From contig NZ_BBYJ01000019.1 in the NCBI RefSeq assembly GCF_001528665.1, positions 62,001 through 126,000 of the forward strand: a stretch of DNA of 64,000 bases, read 5' to 3'. This DNA is from Microtetraspora malaysiensis. Its GTDB lineage: Bacteria > Actinomycetota > Actinomycetes > Streptosporangiales > Streptosporangiaceae. The translations under genes were made by a program, and so were the position numbers. This document shows positions 34,553-43,151 of the stretch, piece by piece; positions within the stretch are counted from its first letter, which is position 1; every line of letters begins with the position of its first letter. The notes beneath the pieces were generated by a model. The model did not search any database. It worked only from the letters and a program-made list of their open reading frames with translations, and was not told where the DNA came from.

Positions 34553-36016
34553 TCAGGCGGTCGCTGCGGCATCGCGTGCCGACTGCCGCCATTCCAACGC
34601 TTCTGGGACGTCGCGGTACTCCAGCAGGTGCTGGCCGGCAATCTTCTCCAGCAGGCTGCGTACATCGGCGGGTGTGGCGTAGAAGAACTCGCGGCGGAGG
34701 TTGACCTTGTTCACACGCCGCTCGCACAGCTCGTCATGGAGGCGCCCTTCGAGTGAGACCGCGTCCTCGCTGAAGATCAGCGCGTGGGTGTCGAACCTGA
34801 ACGGCACTGAGGCGTCGCCCAGCTCTCGAACCCGATCTTCCGGCTCCAGCCGCCGGGTCATGCCGATCTTCACGACATTCTCCCCGAAAGCACCGATGTT
34901 GGAGATCACATACACATAGCCGGCCCGGATGTTCGCCTCGCGCGCCTCCACATCGGCGACCGCAGCGCCGATTTCCTCCAGCTTCGCTTTCAGCTCCCCC
35001 GCGCCCGCCGTGTCACCGTTCGCCAGCAGCTTGGCCAACGCGGTGCGGTAGTGGGACTCCTCCTTGCGCAGGCGAGCCTTTTCGCGCTCGAACTCCCGGC
35101 GCGCGGCCTCCTCCTCACGCTGCCGCTCCCGTTGGGCGCGGATGAGTTCCTTTTCCTCTTCAACCTTGGCCAGGTAGTCGGCGGTCAGCTGCAACTCGTA
35201 CACCCGTAAGCGGTGGTAGTCGTCGCTGACGTGGATGTGCATCGTCTTGCCGAGCTTGACGATGGCATCGCCTGCCTTCTGCAGCCGGTCGATGGCTGAC
35301 TGCAGCTTGTACGGCCGCATCGTGCGCACGCAGTTGTCGGCCTCGGCGTTGTAGGCGCGCAACATCAGCTTGGAGAAGTCCCGCACCATGCGCCGCCCCT
35401 CGGCGGCCGAGCCGTTGACCGTCCAGTTCGTCGCGCCCAGCACAGCCCGCCCGCTGCGGGCCATGCTCTTGATCTGGTCCTTGACCTCGGCCAGTTTCGC
35501 CTTGTACGCGACCGCGTCGCTCAGCGGATGCTGGTACTCATAGACGCCGACCTCCTGCAGCAGTGCGACGTCCTCGGTCCGCACTACCTGAGCCTCGATC
35601 TCCTGCAGCCGCCGGGTCGCGTCCTCGATCGCCCCTTGCAACCGGGCCTGCTCCGCGCGCAGAGCCTCGGTCACGGCGGTGATCTGCATCGCGTCCAGGC
35701 CGCCGAGCCGCTCAACCCACTCCCGTAGCTGGGCGTTCTCCGCCTCCAGCCGCTTCTTGCCGCCGAACAACCCGCCGCCGGAACGTTCCGGAACCAGAAC
35801 AACGGGAGCCTCGCGGGCTGCCTCGGCATGACGGCCGATCGGTTCCGGAGCAGGAGGAGGAACGGGTGCATGAGCGGGTGGGGCGTCGGCCACCCAGAGT
35901 TGCCAGCCCGCCGGGGGCGGAGGCCAGGCCGGGTCCGGTTGCCAACCTGGAGGAGGCCGCCACCCAGGAGGTGGGACCGGCCACCCTGGCGGTGTGTTGA
36001 ACCGATACTCCGTCAT
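34553..36016 (-). CDS. DUF4041 protein with C-terminal GIY-YIG (T5orf172-type) domain
   Basis: 487 aa from ATG 36016, behind GGGAGGG. Residues 1-60 are a Pro/Trp-rich tail with repeated PPGW or PPAGW units. A coiled coil (KKRLEAENAQLREWVERL and on) precedes the DUF4041 region (SGRAVLGATNWTVNGSAAEG, RMVRDFSKLMLRAYNAEADN, CVRTMRPYKL). A second long coiled coil leads to a GIY-YIG fold of the T5orf172 class (YVYVISNIGAFGENVVKIGM, TRRLEPEDRVRELGDASVPF, LEGRLHDELCERRVNKVN, EFFYAT). Related proteins occur in phages and defence-rich regions. Nuclease activity is plausible but unproven. A small ORF lies directly upstream. Confidence 0.85.
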   Translation of the reverse strand: MTEYRFNTPPGWPVPPPGWRPPPGWQPDPAWPPPPAGWQLWVADAPPAHAPVPPPAPEPIGRHAEAAREAPVVLVPERSGGGLFGGKKRLEAENAQLREWVERLGGLDAMQITAVTEALRAEQARLQGAIEDATRRLQEIEAQVVRTEDVALLQEVGVYEYQHPLSDAVAYKAKLAEVKDQIKSMARSGRAVLGATNWTVNGSAAEGRRMVRDFSKLMLRAYNAEADNCVRTMRPYKLQSAIDRLQKAGDAIVKLGKTMHIHVSDDYHRLRVYELQLTADYLAKVEEEKELIRAQRERQREEEAARREFEREKARLRKEESHYRTALAKLLANGDTAGAGELKAKLEEIGAAVADVEAREANIRAGYVYVISNIGAFGENVVKIGMTRRLEPEDRVRELGDASVPFRFDTHALIFSEDAVSLEGRLHDELCERRVNKVNLRREFFYATPADVRSLLEKIAGQHLLEYRDVPEALEWRQSARDAAATA

Positions 36017-36033
36017 CAGCGCCCTCCCTAGCG

Positions 36034-36285
36034 TCAGCCCGGCTGGTCATGCCGGTTGAGGAGGAGGACGGCCGCCTGATGGCGGCGGTGCACATACACC
36101 CGGCGGCCGCATGTAACCGTGATCAAACCGTGAGCACCGCTCAAGCGTCCGACAAGAGCAGCAGACTCACGTTCTCCTGCAGGGGTGATCCATTCTCCGG
36201 CCACGCGGCTCCCCCTGGGAGTGACCCGATCCGGCGGGTCGGCCCGGCCGGGGTTCGCGGTCGCGGCGGAAACGCCGGTCGACAT
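36034..36285 (-). CDS. Small hypothetical protein upstream of the DUF4041 gene
   Basis: 83 aa from ATG 36285; no strong ribosome site. It has basic and hydrophobic stretches (VAGEWITPAGERESAALV, AHGLITVTCGRRVYVHRRH) and ends 17 bp before the DUF4041 start on the same strand. Composition looks coding at the C-terminal half. No family recognised; a start further upstream would overlap the alpha/beta hydrolase gene. Confidence 0.4.
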   Translation of the reverse strand: MSTGVSAATANPGRADPPDRVTPRGSRVAGEWITPAGERESAALVGRLSGAHGLITVTCGRRVYVHRRHQAAVLLLNRHDQPG

Positions 36286-36442
36286 GGCTACGATCTGTGC
36301 CTGCTTGATCTCTCTTTGCGGCTTCCAATGTGGAGGGGGCCGACGACCGGCGTTGACGTTGCTTCCTCCACCGTTGCCACCGGAACATTGGGGATGTACG
36401 GCCTGCCGCACACGGGTCGATCCCGCGGTCGACGGTTGTTGG

Positions 36443-37303
36443 TTATCGCCCGGTGTGCCGGAGGATCGCGGCGGAGATACGAGGAAGCGCCGGCGCCGGG
36501 AACCCGTGCCCCATTCCCTCGATGGGCAGGAACTCGCTGTTGGGAATCGCCGCTGCCAGTGCCTCGCCATGGGCGATGGGCGCCATCGGATCGTCCGACC
36601 CGTGAATCACCAGAGTCGGGGCAGTGATCGAGCCGACAAGCCCGGAGCGGTCGCGAGAGGCGAAGGCCGCGAGGATGTGGTTCTTCGAGGCGGGGGCCGC
36701 ATCGGTGGCACTTTCGATCTCCCGCTCGATGATCGCACGCGTGGCCGCCTCGTCGAACTCCGTCAACTGTCCGGCGAGAATGCGAGCCAGCTTGAGATGT
36801 GCCTCGACGTGCTCCTCTCGGGTGCTCGGCGGATTGGCGATCTGCTCGGCGTCCCAGGCGGCCAGCCGTGGATCCCGTTGTGCGCCCCGGAAGGTATTGG
36901 TCACGGGATCGAGAGGCTCGGCGCTCGACATGATGACCGTTAGGCTGCGCAGCCGGTCAGCGTGTTCGAGCGCGATCTCCTGGGCGATCATGCCGCCCAT
37001 CGACGCGCCGACCACGTCCGCCGCGGCGATGCCCAAGCCGTCGAGCAAGCCGACCGCGTCCTGGGCAAGGTCGATCATGGTGTAGGGCTTGGCCTCGAAA
37101 TCAACACCGCTGGACCGCCCGGTGTCCCGGTTGTCGTAGCGGATGACGTACCGCCCTCCCTCCTGGAGAAGCCGGCACAACTCATCGGGCCAGGTGGCGC
37201 CTCGGGCACCGAGACCCATCACGAGCAGCAGCGCAGGATCGGCCGGATCGCCGAACGTCTCGCACCACAGACGGATCCCATTGGCCTCGACTATGCGTTC
37301 CAT
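36443..37303 (-). CDS. Alpha/beta hydrolase
   Basis: 286 aa from ATG 37303 (GAAGGGCAG upstream). Catalytic triad visible: nucleophile Ser in VVGASMGGMIAQE, Asp in VIHGSDDPMAP, His in EGMGHGFPAP. N-terminal oxyanion region LLLVMGLGARGATW. Resembles haloalkane dehalogenase/esterase-type hydrolases; natural substrate unknown. Lies downstream of a TetR gene on the same strand with a 26-bp palindrome in the gap, so probably its target. Confidence 0.9.
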   Translation of the reverse strand: MERIVEANGIRLWCETFGDPADPALLLVMGLGARGATWPDELCRLLQEGGRYVIRYDNRDTGRSSGVDFEAKPYTMIDLAQDAVGLLDGLGIAAADVVGASMGGMIAQEIALEHADRLRSLTVIMSSAEPLDPVTNTFRGAQRDPRLAAWDAEQIANPPSTREEHVEAHLKLARILAGQLTEFDEAATRAIIEREIESATDAAPASKNHILAAFASRDRSGLVGSITAPTLVIHGSDDPMAPIAHGEALAAAIPNSEFLPIEGMGHGFPAPALPRISAAILRHTGR

Positions 37304-37431
37304 TGTGTTCTGCCCTTCGTTCTGGCTCGGACCAGTTGCGACGACTGGCGCTACGGCGTCCCGCACGAGGACGAGCGCTCACGGACCGTCCACCGAGTCC
37401 ACGCTTCCTTCCCACAGCACCCTTCCGCAAT

Positions 37432-37457
37432 AAAAAGTATATGCATGTTAACTTTTT
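37432..37457. promoter_or_regulatory. 26-bp palindrome between TetR and hydrolase genes
   Basis: AAAAAGT (37432-37438) and ACTTTTT (37451-37457) flank an AT-rich 12-bp centre containing GTTAAC at its right side. GTTAAC occurs again before the TetR gene (38124-38129). Likely TetR operator for the hydrolase; could also act as a terminator of tetR. Confidence 0.5.
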
Positions 37458-37473
37458 GCTTGAACCAGAGCCG

Positions 37474-38088
37474 TCAGCGCCCAGCCGGCACATGCAGTAC
37501 GGCGAGCATCTGGGCCCGCAGGTGCACGCTCAGCGCTTGGGCGTCATTGGTCAGCCGGGCGGCGAGCACCGACGTCACCATCCCCATGACGGATGTGACG
37601 GCGATTCGCGCCGCGAGGTCGGACAGCTCCGGCCGCACCTCGATCAGTAGCCCGACCCACTCCTCACGTAGCTGCCGCATCTGGCGATTGAGCCGCCGCC
37701 GATCCTGCTCCGGCAGCCACAGCAGCTCGGCCTGCATGACCAAAGTCAGATTCTGGTTCTCGACGGAAAACCGGGAGAACCAGTCCACCAGGGCGATCAG
37801 CGCCTCCTGCGGCTCCCGGTCCTGGTCGGCCAGCGCGGCTTGCGTCCCGTCCCGCAGGCGTTCCAGCGACAGCTCGATCAGGGCGAGGAGGATGGCCTGC
37901 TTGCCGGGGAAGTGCCGGTAGACCGCAGGCCCGGTGATGCCCACCGCGGCCCCTATGTCGTCGATTCCGGTGTCGGCGTAACCCCGCTCCACGAAGAGCC
38001 GAGCAGCCTGCAACAGGATGATGCGCTTGCGCACCCCATGTTTGCGCCCCTGGGAGATGAGCGATTCCAGCTCATCGGACTCGGCCAC
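37474..38088 (-). CDS. TetR family transcriptional regulator
   Basis: 204 aa from GTG 38088 with GGAGG eight bases upstream. N-terminal HTH: LLQAARLFVERGYADTGIDD, IGAAVGITGPAVYRHFPGKQ. C-terminal ligand domain resembles TetR_C of acyl/aromatic sensors (VDWFSRFSVENQNLTLVMQA). The start lies inside the 3' end of the M48 gene (17-bp overlap). Probably represses the downstream hydrolase. Confidence 0.92.
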   Translation of the reverse strand: MAESDELESLISQGRKHGVRKRIILLQAARLFVERGYADTGIDDIGAAVGITGPAVYRHFPGKQAILLALIELSLERLRDGTQAALADQDREPQEALIALVDWFSRFSVENQNLTLVMQAELLWLPEQDRRRLNRQMRQLREEWVGLLIEVRPELSDLAARIAVTSVMGMVTSVLAARLTNDAQALSVHLRAQMLAVLHVPAGR

Positions 38089-41071
38089 TGGCGTACCTCC
38101 CTGAGAGGAAAACGGGAACTATGGTTAACATATCGGGGTTCCGGTAGGCAACGGTCGTGATGCGGCGGAGTCCGAGAGCCGGACTCCGCGATGCGCTTGG
38201 CCCGCCCGCACGGATCAAAGCGTCGATACGGTCATCGATGGCGTGGCTGGTGTCCTGGGCGGTGGCGAGTCGGCGCATGGCGGCGTCGAACCTGTCGGCG
38301 TCGTCCACGTCGAGGGACCGCTGGCAGTACGTCCCGCCCAGCACGGCGTTCTCGTAGAAGCTTTCCCACAGTTCTTGGGCCTTGGAGTCGGGGACCCGGA
38401 AAAAGCGGTACGCGGCGCGGGCATCGTTCGCGATGTCGAGGCACAGCGGTCGGACGCTGTCGAGGTCGGCGATGCTCTTCCCGGCGTTCACCTCGGCCGC
38501 GACCATCGCGAACAGTTCGCGGCGATGGTGGTAGAAGCCGTCCATCAGCCGGCCGCCGCCACGATCGCGCCACGCCTGCACTTGCAACGCTCTCGACTGG
38601 GCCGACACCGGGGCATCCTCGTCCACCGTGGCTGCCCCATTGCGGGCAACCCGCTGGACCTCCGCAGGCGGGGGTAGGCGGGATGCCTGTGGCGACCGCT
38701 GGACGGCGGCCACGGTGGCCACCGCCAGCGCGGCAGCGACCAGGGCCAGCGCGCAGGCCCGGCCGAGCACCGTCGATGCCGGCGATCCCGGCCGCGTCGG
38801 GCCTGTCGATCGCGTCGGTCCGGGCCGCCTCGCGGTACGCGCCCCGGGGAGGGCGATCACGCCCGCCACCAACACCGTGAACGGGGAGGCGGGAACGAGG
38901 ATGCCGGCGAACAGTTGCTTCGCCACGGCGGGGTTCCAGGAGCATGTCCCCGCGTCGAGGGCCAGCGCGGGCACGCATCCATCGGCAGCACGCAACGCGA
39001 CAATGACCGCGAAGCTGAGCAGGGTGGCGCCACCCGCGCCGATCAGCGCGGCCGGCAGCCGGTGCGTGGGCACCGCTGTCCGACCGGCGTACGCCGCCAG
39101 CGCAGCCGAGGCCAGCAAGACCAGGAGCATTCCGGCCAGGGTCGTCACCAGGAAGGTGGTGGGCGAGGGCTCGACCTGCTTGCGCGCGTGCAGCCAGGCG
39201 AACAACGCCACCGCCGCAGCGCCACCGGACGCGCCGCCGATCAGGACCGGGCCGAGCACCCGGCGTAGGCCCGGGGGCGGTGGGCCGAGCGGGGCGTGGC
39301 CGTCGCCGGATGCCGCGGCGCGCGACCAGCGGGGTGGGCCGGTGCCGGGGCGTGGCAACCACGCCAGCAACGGCACGACCCACAGGCCGGCAACCGCCAC
39401 GAGCGCGAGCGGTGCGGTGGTCACGGTGCTCGCCACGGTCATGATTGCGACGAGGAGGACGTCGAGCCACGACACGGGCGGAGGGTCCGATTCCCGGCCC
39501 ACCATGGAGGACGCCATGTAGTCCCGGACATCGGCGATGTCGATCGACCACCCCGCCGCGAACGCGACCCCCTGGGTCTGCCACCAGAGCAACCAAAGTG
39601 ACAGTGCCAGGGCCGCGGTCGCCACGTTCACCAGCGCCACCGGCCGCAGCGACCGGCCGTGCCAGGCGGCCACCCACAACTGTGCGCACCGGGTCAGCCA
39701 CCAGGTGAACGCCATCCCGGCCAGCACGACGAGCGCCAGCGGCCACGGTCTGGCGGGCAGCCAATCGTTGACTGTCCCTTGGCCTGCGGCCAACCCGCCC
39801 GCCACCATGCCGAGCCCGAGCCACAGGCCCGCTCGTGCGCTGGACGGAGCCGGCTGACCGGTCAGCGCCGCAAACACCACGGCGCGCCACAGCGCGATGC
39901 CCACCACGCCCGCGACCAGACCGGCCGAGACCAGCGCCGCCAAGTGCTGCATCCACGGGGTCAACAGGACGTACTGGGTGATGGCGTACATCATGTGGGC
40001 GTGCACGATCGCCCCGGTCATGCCGGTCAGCAGCAGCGGAAGTGCGCGTACGCCGAACAGCACGGCGGGGTTGGTCAGCGCGGTCTGCCGGGTGTCCCAT
40101 CGCGGGTGCGGCCGCCATAGTTCGACGAACGAGCGCAGCGCGCGCCGCCCGGGGCCGATGACCGGCGCGGGGCCGGCCGCAGACCAGCCCGCCGGATCGG
40201 CACCCCAGCGCACGGCGGCGAGGTCGGCGTAGATCTCCCGGCTGCGTAGCACGTCCGACCGGGCCAGATAGACCAGTACGGTGAGCAGACCGGTGATCAG
40301 CAGGCCGCGAGTGACGATCGGCGCCTCGCTGGACCACACCACCGAGTCCGAGGCGCCCCGGAACATCCAGGCGCACCAGGCCAGAAAGGGTGGCAGGGCG
40401 ACCACGGTGTACACCCGCCACATGGCCACCGTCAGGTAGGTGATGGTCACGTCCCGGTTGGCGATGTGGGCGAATTCGTGCAACAGGATCGCCCGGAACC
40501 GGCGCGGATCAGCCCTCCGCGTGGCGATCAGGCCACCGTCCAGGCGCACCGTTGCCCGCCCGGATCGGCCGAACACGACCGCCCCGTCCGACGCCGAGGC
40601 CGGATCGACCACCACTCGGGGCGGACGGGCCAGGCCCGCGACCGTGGACAGCTCGGCCACCGTGCCCGCGATCTCGCCGTCGGGGTCCATCGTGGCCAGC
40701 GGCACCACCCGACTACGGCGGGCCTTCCACGCCGGCAACGCCCAGAACAGCGCGGCCGTGAACAGAGCCAAGATCGCCCACCAGCCGGCCAGTACCCACC
40801 ACGGCGGCGACGGGGCATAGCGCTTGGTGCAGGCGAAGTATGCCTCCCACTGGAGCGCGCGTTTCGCTATCACCGCCGACGCCGGATCGCTGTCCGGGGC
40901 TACCCCGGCCGCCAGCGAACAACCGAAGCCGTCGTACGTGGACAGCGCGATGGTCACGTAGATCACCATCAGGCTGCTGGTGGCCACCAGCAGGGCGACC
41001 AGGAGCGCGAACCGCACCGTCGTGCCCGCTCCCAACGCCCGCTCGTCGATACGGGGCGAGGTGCTCTCCAT
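38072..41071 (-). CDS. Large M48-family membrane metalloprotease
   Basis: 999 aa, three times a usual HtpX. N-terminal membrane helices, then the M48 catalytic region at residues ~150-215 with the zinc motif HEFAH (ILLHEFAHIANRDVTITYLT). About a dozen more hydrophobic segments follow and a soluble C-terminal ~150 residues rich in Arg (SIADLDSVRPLCLDIANDAR) probably outside the membrane. The long multi-span tail is seen in actinobacterial M48 proteins of unknown role. Preceded by a small gene 3 bp upstream, so the two are co-transcribed. Confidence 0.85.
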   Translation of the reverse strand: MESTSPRIDERALGAGTTVRFALLVALLVATSSLMVIYVTIALSTYDGFGCSLAAGVAPDSDPASAVIAKRALQWEAYFACTKRYAPSPPWWVLAGWWAILALFTAALFWALPAWKARRSRVVPLATMDPDGEIAGTVAELSTVAGLARPPRVVVDPASASDGAVVFGRSGRATVRLDGGLIATRRADPRRFRAILLHEFAHIANRDVTITYLTVAMWRVYTVVALPPFLAWCAWMFRGASDSVVWSSEAPIVTRGLLITGLLTVLVYLARSDVLRSREIYADLAAVRWGADPAGWSAAGPAPVIGPGRRALRSFVELWRPHPRWDTRQTALTNPAVLFGVRALPLLLTGMTGAIVHAHMMYAITQYVLLTPWMQHLAALVSAGLVAGVVGIALWRAVVFAALTGQPAPSSARAGLWLGLGMVAGGLAAGQGTVNDWLPARPWPLALVVLAGMAFTWWLTRCAQLWVAAWHGRSLRPVALVNVATAALALSLWLLWWQTQGVAFAAGWSIDIADVRDYMASSMVGRESDPPPVSWLDVLLVAIMTVASTVTTAPLALVAVAGLWVVPLLAWLPRPGTGPPRWSRAAASGDGHAPLGPPPPGLRRVLGPVLIGGASGGAAAVALFAWLHARKQVEPSPTTFLVTTLAGMLLVLLASAALAAYAGRTAVPTHRLPAALIGAGGATLLSFAVIVALRAADGCVPALALDAGTCSWNPAVAKQLFAGILVPASPFTVLVAGVIALPGARTARRPGPTRSTGPTRPGSPASTVLGRACALALVAAALAVATVAAVQRSPQASRLPPPAEVQRVARNGAATVDEDAPVSAQSRALQVQAWRDRGGGRLMDGFYHHRRELFAMVAAEVNAGKSIADLDSVRPLCLDIANDARAAYRFFRVPDSKAQELWESFYENAVLGGTYCQRSLDVDDADRFDAAMRRLATAQDTSHAIDDRIDALIRAGGPSASRSPALGLRRITTVAYRNPDMLTIVPVFLSGRYASGRVR

Positions 41072-41074
41072 CGG

Positions 41075-41566
41075 CTAGCTCGCCGGACTCGGCCCCTCTG
41101 GGCCGGCGGGGCCTGGATCAGCTCCTCGGGCCAGTCTGCGGACGACCGCGTCGGCGATCTGCTCCGCAGTCCGTTCCTCCAATTCCCGTTTCAGCTGGTC
41201 AAGAAGGTCTTGGCGGAGCGCGGCGAGCTGATCCTCGGTCAGCGGCGGGATGGTCGCGGCGGCCGGCCGGCCGCCGCGCCGGAGCCAGCGGCGCAGCCCT
41301 CTGGCTTTCCTGGCGGCACCCTCGACTGCGGCGTCCGCGAGCCGCTCCGCCACCTGGTCAAGCACCAGCCAGACCACCGGCGTCATCAGACCGACGACCT
41401 CGCCCCAGCTGAAGCCGAGCGGCTCACGTCGTGGCCCGGAACGGCGCAGTTTCCGTACGACGACGGAGTCGTCGTACGCCGCCAGCCCGTCCACCAGCGG
41501 TAACTCCTCGGGGGCAAGCTCCGCCACCACGTCCCGTACGACATCCCGCACCGCGGCCACCGCCAC
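41075..41566 (-). CDS. Hypothetical protein co-transcribed with the M48 protease
   Basis: 163 aa from GTG 41566, behind AAGGAGG (GTG 41560 also possible). One moderately hydrophobic helix (WGEVVGLMTPVVWLVLDQVA) followed by a very basic patch (ARKARGLRRWLRRGGR) and a charged coiled coil (LRQDLLDQLKRELEERTAEQ). Ends 3 bp before the M48 start. No family recognised; a partner or substrate adaptor of the protease is a guess. Confidence 0.65.
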   Translation of the reverse strand: MAVAAVRDVVRDVVAELAPEELPLVDGLAAYDDSVVVRKLRRSGPRREPLGFSWGEVVGLMTPVVWLVLDQVAERLADAAVEGAARKARGLRRWLRRGGRPAAATIPPLTEDQLAALRQDLLDQLKRELEERTAEQIADAVVRRLARGADPGPAGPEGPSPAS

Positions 41567-42465
41567 CGCTCCTCCTTGGAAGTACGCACTTTTGCATCTA
41601 GTAAAGGCCAATCGAGCAACCCGTCGATACGTCGTATTGCACGTGGCCTTGCCGATACGCAGCAGCCCGATGAGGCTTCAACACCTGGCGTTTGCTCCCA
41701 TTCATGCCCCGCCCGCCCCATGGTGGCGGGCGGGTCCGGCGGTCATTAGCCCCTGACATCCGACCGCCCCCGGCATGTTACGACTGCGGGCGTGTCAGAA
41801 AGTCGGCGATCGCCAGATCAAGGCCAACGAAGCCGCCCGGATTCCAAGATCAGATCCGGCGTCCTACCTCGTAGAAGGACTCGGAATCGCCGCAGTCAGC
41901 TCCGAGCCCTCAGCGCTCTCCACACCACTGTTGAGCCATCCCTCTCTCGAGATCAAGAGACGGTGAAACACAACCCGTGGTGAAGTGCATCGGTGCAACT
42001 ACTAAACCTTGTGAAATAACCCTAGAAACGCGCGACCGTGAACGCAAGCCGGTGCGGCGTTTGTCGCGATTGTCGATGTTCAGGGGCATATTGAGCCTTT
42101 CCGCGTAACGGATCATTGCGGAGCGTGAGCCACACCAGCAGACCAGCTCCTACGGCTCAAGTGAAGTTGGCCCGGTTTGGTGGACAGGTCTTGCCCCGGC
42201 GCGCGCCCGCCCAGGAGCCGACCGATCTTCGAGTCTGTACGCAGGTGGTGGACTATACCTGATTCATCTCCAAGAAATTGGATCGCAAGTGATAAGTCAC
42301 CTTTCATGATTGCATGTGGCGTTTCTGTAAAGCTTTTGTTCTAAATTCAGCCGAGGCCCGAATATTCGACGCTCTCTGGCATCATTTCATGTATTGGCAC
42401 CCGCGCTCACAAGGCCGACATCGGCCTTGCATTGGCAAGAACAATACCAATGAAAGGATATCGAC
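41567..42465. other. 899-bp intergenic region without a supportable gene
   Basis: Several short frames exist but none has a convincing ribosome site plus protein-like sequence. The right third (42270-42465) is clearly AT-richer than its surroundings and includes the promoter region of the isochorismatase-like gene (CAATGAAAGGATATCGAC before its ATG). A 35-nt sequence at 42093-42127 recurs in inverse orientation at 47240-47274, so the region probably holds decayed mobile DNA. Confidence 0.5.
42093..42127 (-). repeat. 35-nt dispersed repeat, copy 1
   Basis: Reverse complement matches 47240-47274 at 30 of 35 positions, all five differences transitions. The core CGTTAYGCGGAAAGGCTC is identical apart from one base. 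Both copies lie in gene-poor debris. Confidence 0.65.
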
Positions 42466-43137
42466 ATGGCGAGCCTGCCCGTGCGCGAACCGACAGTCGA
42501 CCACCTGCTGACGCCACAGAACTCGGCCCTACTTCTCATCGACTACCAGCCGCCACAGGTCTTCACCGTGCACTCCATGGAGACCGGCCAACTGGTCAAC
42601 AATGTGGTGTCGCTTGCGAAGACGGCCAAGGTCTTCGGTCTGCCGATCATTCTGTCGACGGTGAACGTCGCCAGCGGCGTGAACCCCGACACCATTCCAC
42701 AGCTGCGTGAGGCGCTTCCCGATCAGCCCGAGATCGACCGGACCAGCATCAATTCCTGGGAAGACGAGCAATTCCTCGAGGCCGTCAAGGCGACCGGCCG
42801 GAAGAAGCTAATCATGGCGGCGTTGTGGACCGAGGCGTGCCTGCTGTTCCCGACGCTGGACGCCATCAAGGATGGCTACGAGGTCTACCCGGTCGTGGAT
42901 GCGGTCGGCGGCACCACTCGGGAGTCCCATGAGGCGGCCTTGAAGCGCTGTTACCAGGCAGGCGCGCAACCCACCACGTGGAACTCCCTGCACTGCGAAC
43001 TGCAGCGCGACTGGGCCCGGACGAATACCGTCCAAGGATTCCGCGACGTGGTCCTCGAGCAGGGCAACGCCTGGGGCTGGTACCTCACTCTGGAAGCTGA
43101 GGTCAAGAAGGCGTATGCCGGGCCCGCAGGACCGTAG
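42466..43137 (+). CDS. Isochorismatase-family hydrolase (YcaC-like)
   Basis: 223 aa from ATG 42466, GAAAGGA upstream. Fold motifs: ALLLIDYQPPQVFTVHS with catalytic Asp, PIILSTVNVASGVN, and the nucleophile Cys in IMAALWTEACLLFPTLDA, then VYPVVDAVGGTTRESHE. Cysteine hydrolases of this group act on amides or N-carbamoyl compounds; the substrate is not evident. Stands alone with an AT-rich promoter; convergent to the MFS exporter gene 14 bp away. Confidence 0.9.
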   Translation: MASLPVREPTVDHLLTPQNSALLLIDYQPPQVFTVHSMETGQLVNNVVSLAKTAKVFGLPIILSTVNVASGVNPDTIPQLREALPDQPEIDRTSINSWEDEQFLEAVKATGRKKLIMAALWTEACLLFPTLDAIKDGYEVYPVVDAVGGTTRESHEAALKRCYQAGAQPTTWNSLHCELQRDWARTNTVQGFRDVVLEQGNAWGWYLTLEAEVKKAYAGPAGP

Positions 43138-43151
43138 GCCGCAGCTGCCCC

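Noticed and set aside
41760-41966. Short plus-strand frames ending in SHPSLEIKRR
   Set aside because: Two overlapping frames both look equally plausible and neither has a start signal; probably debris.
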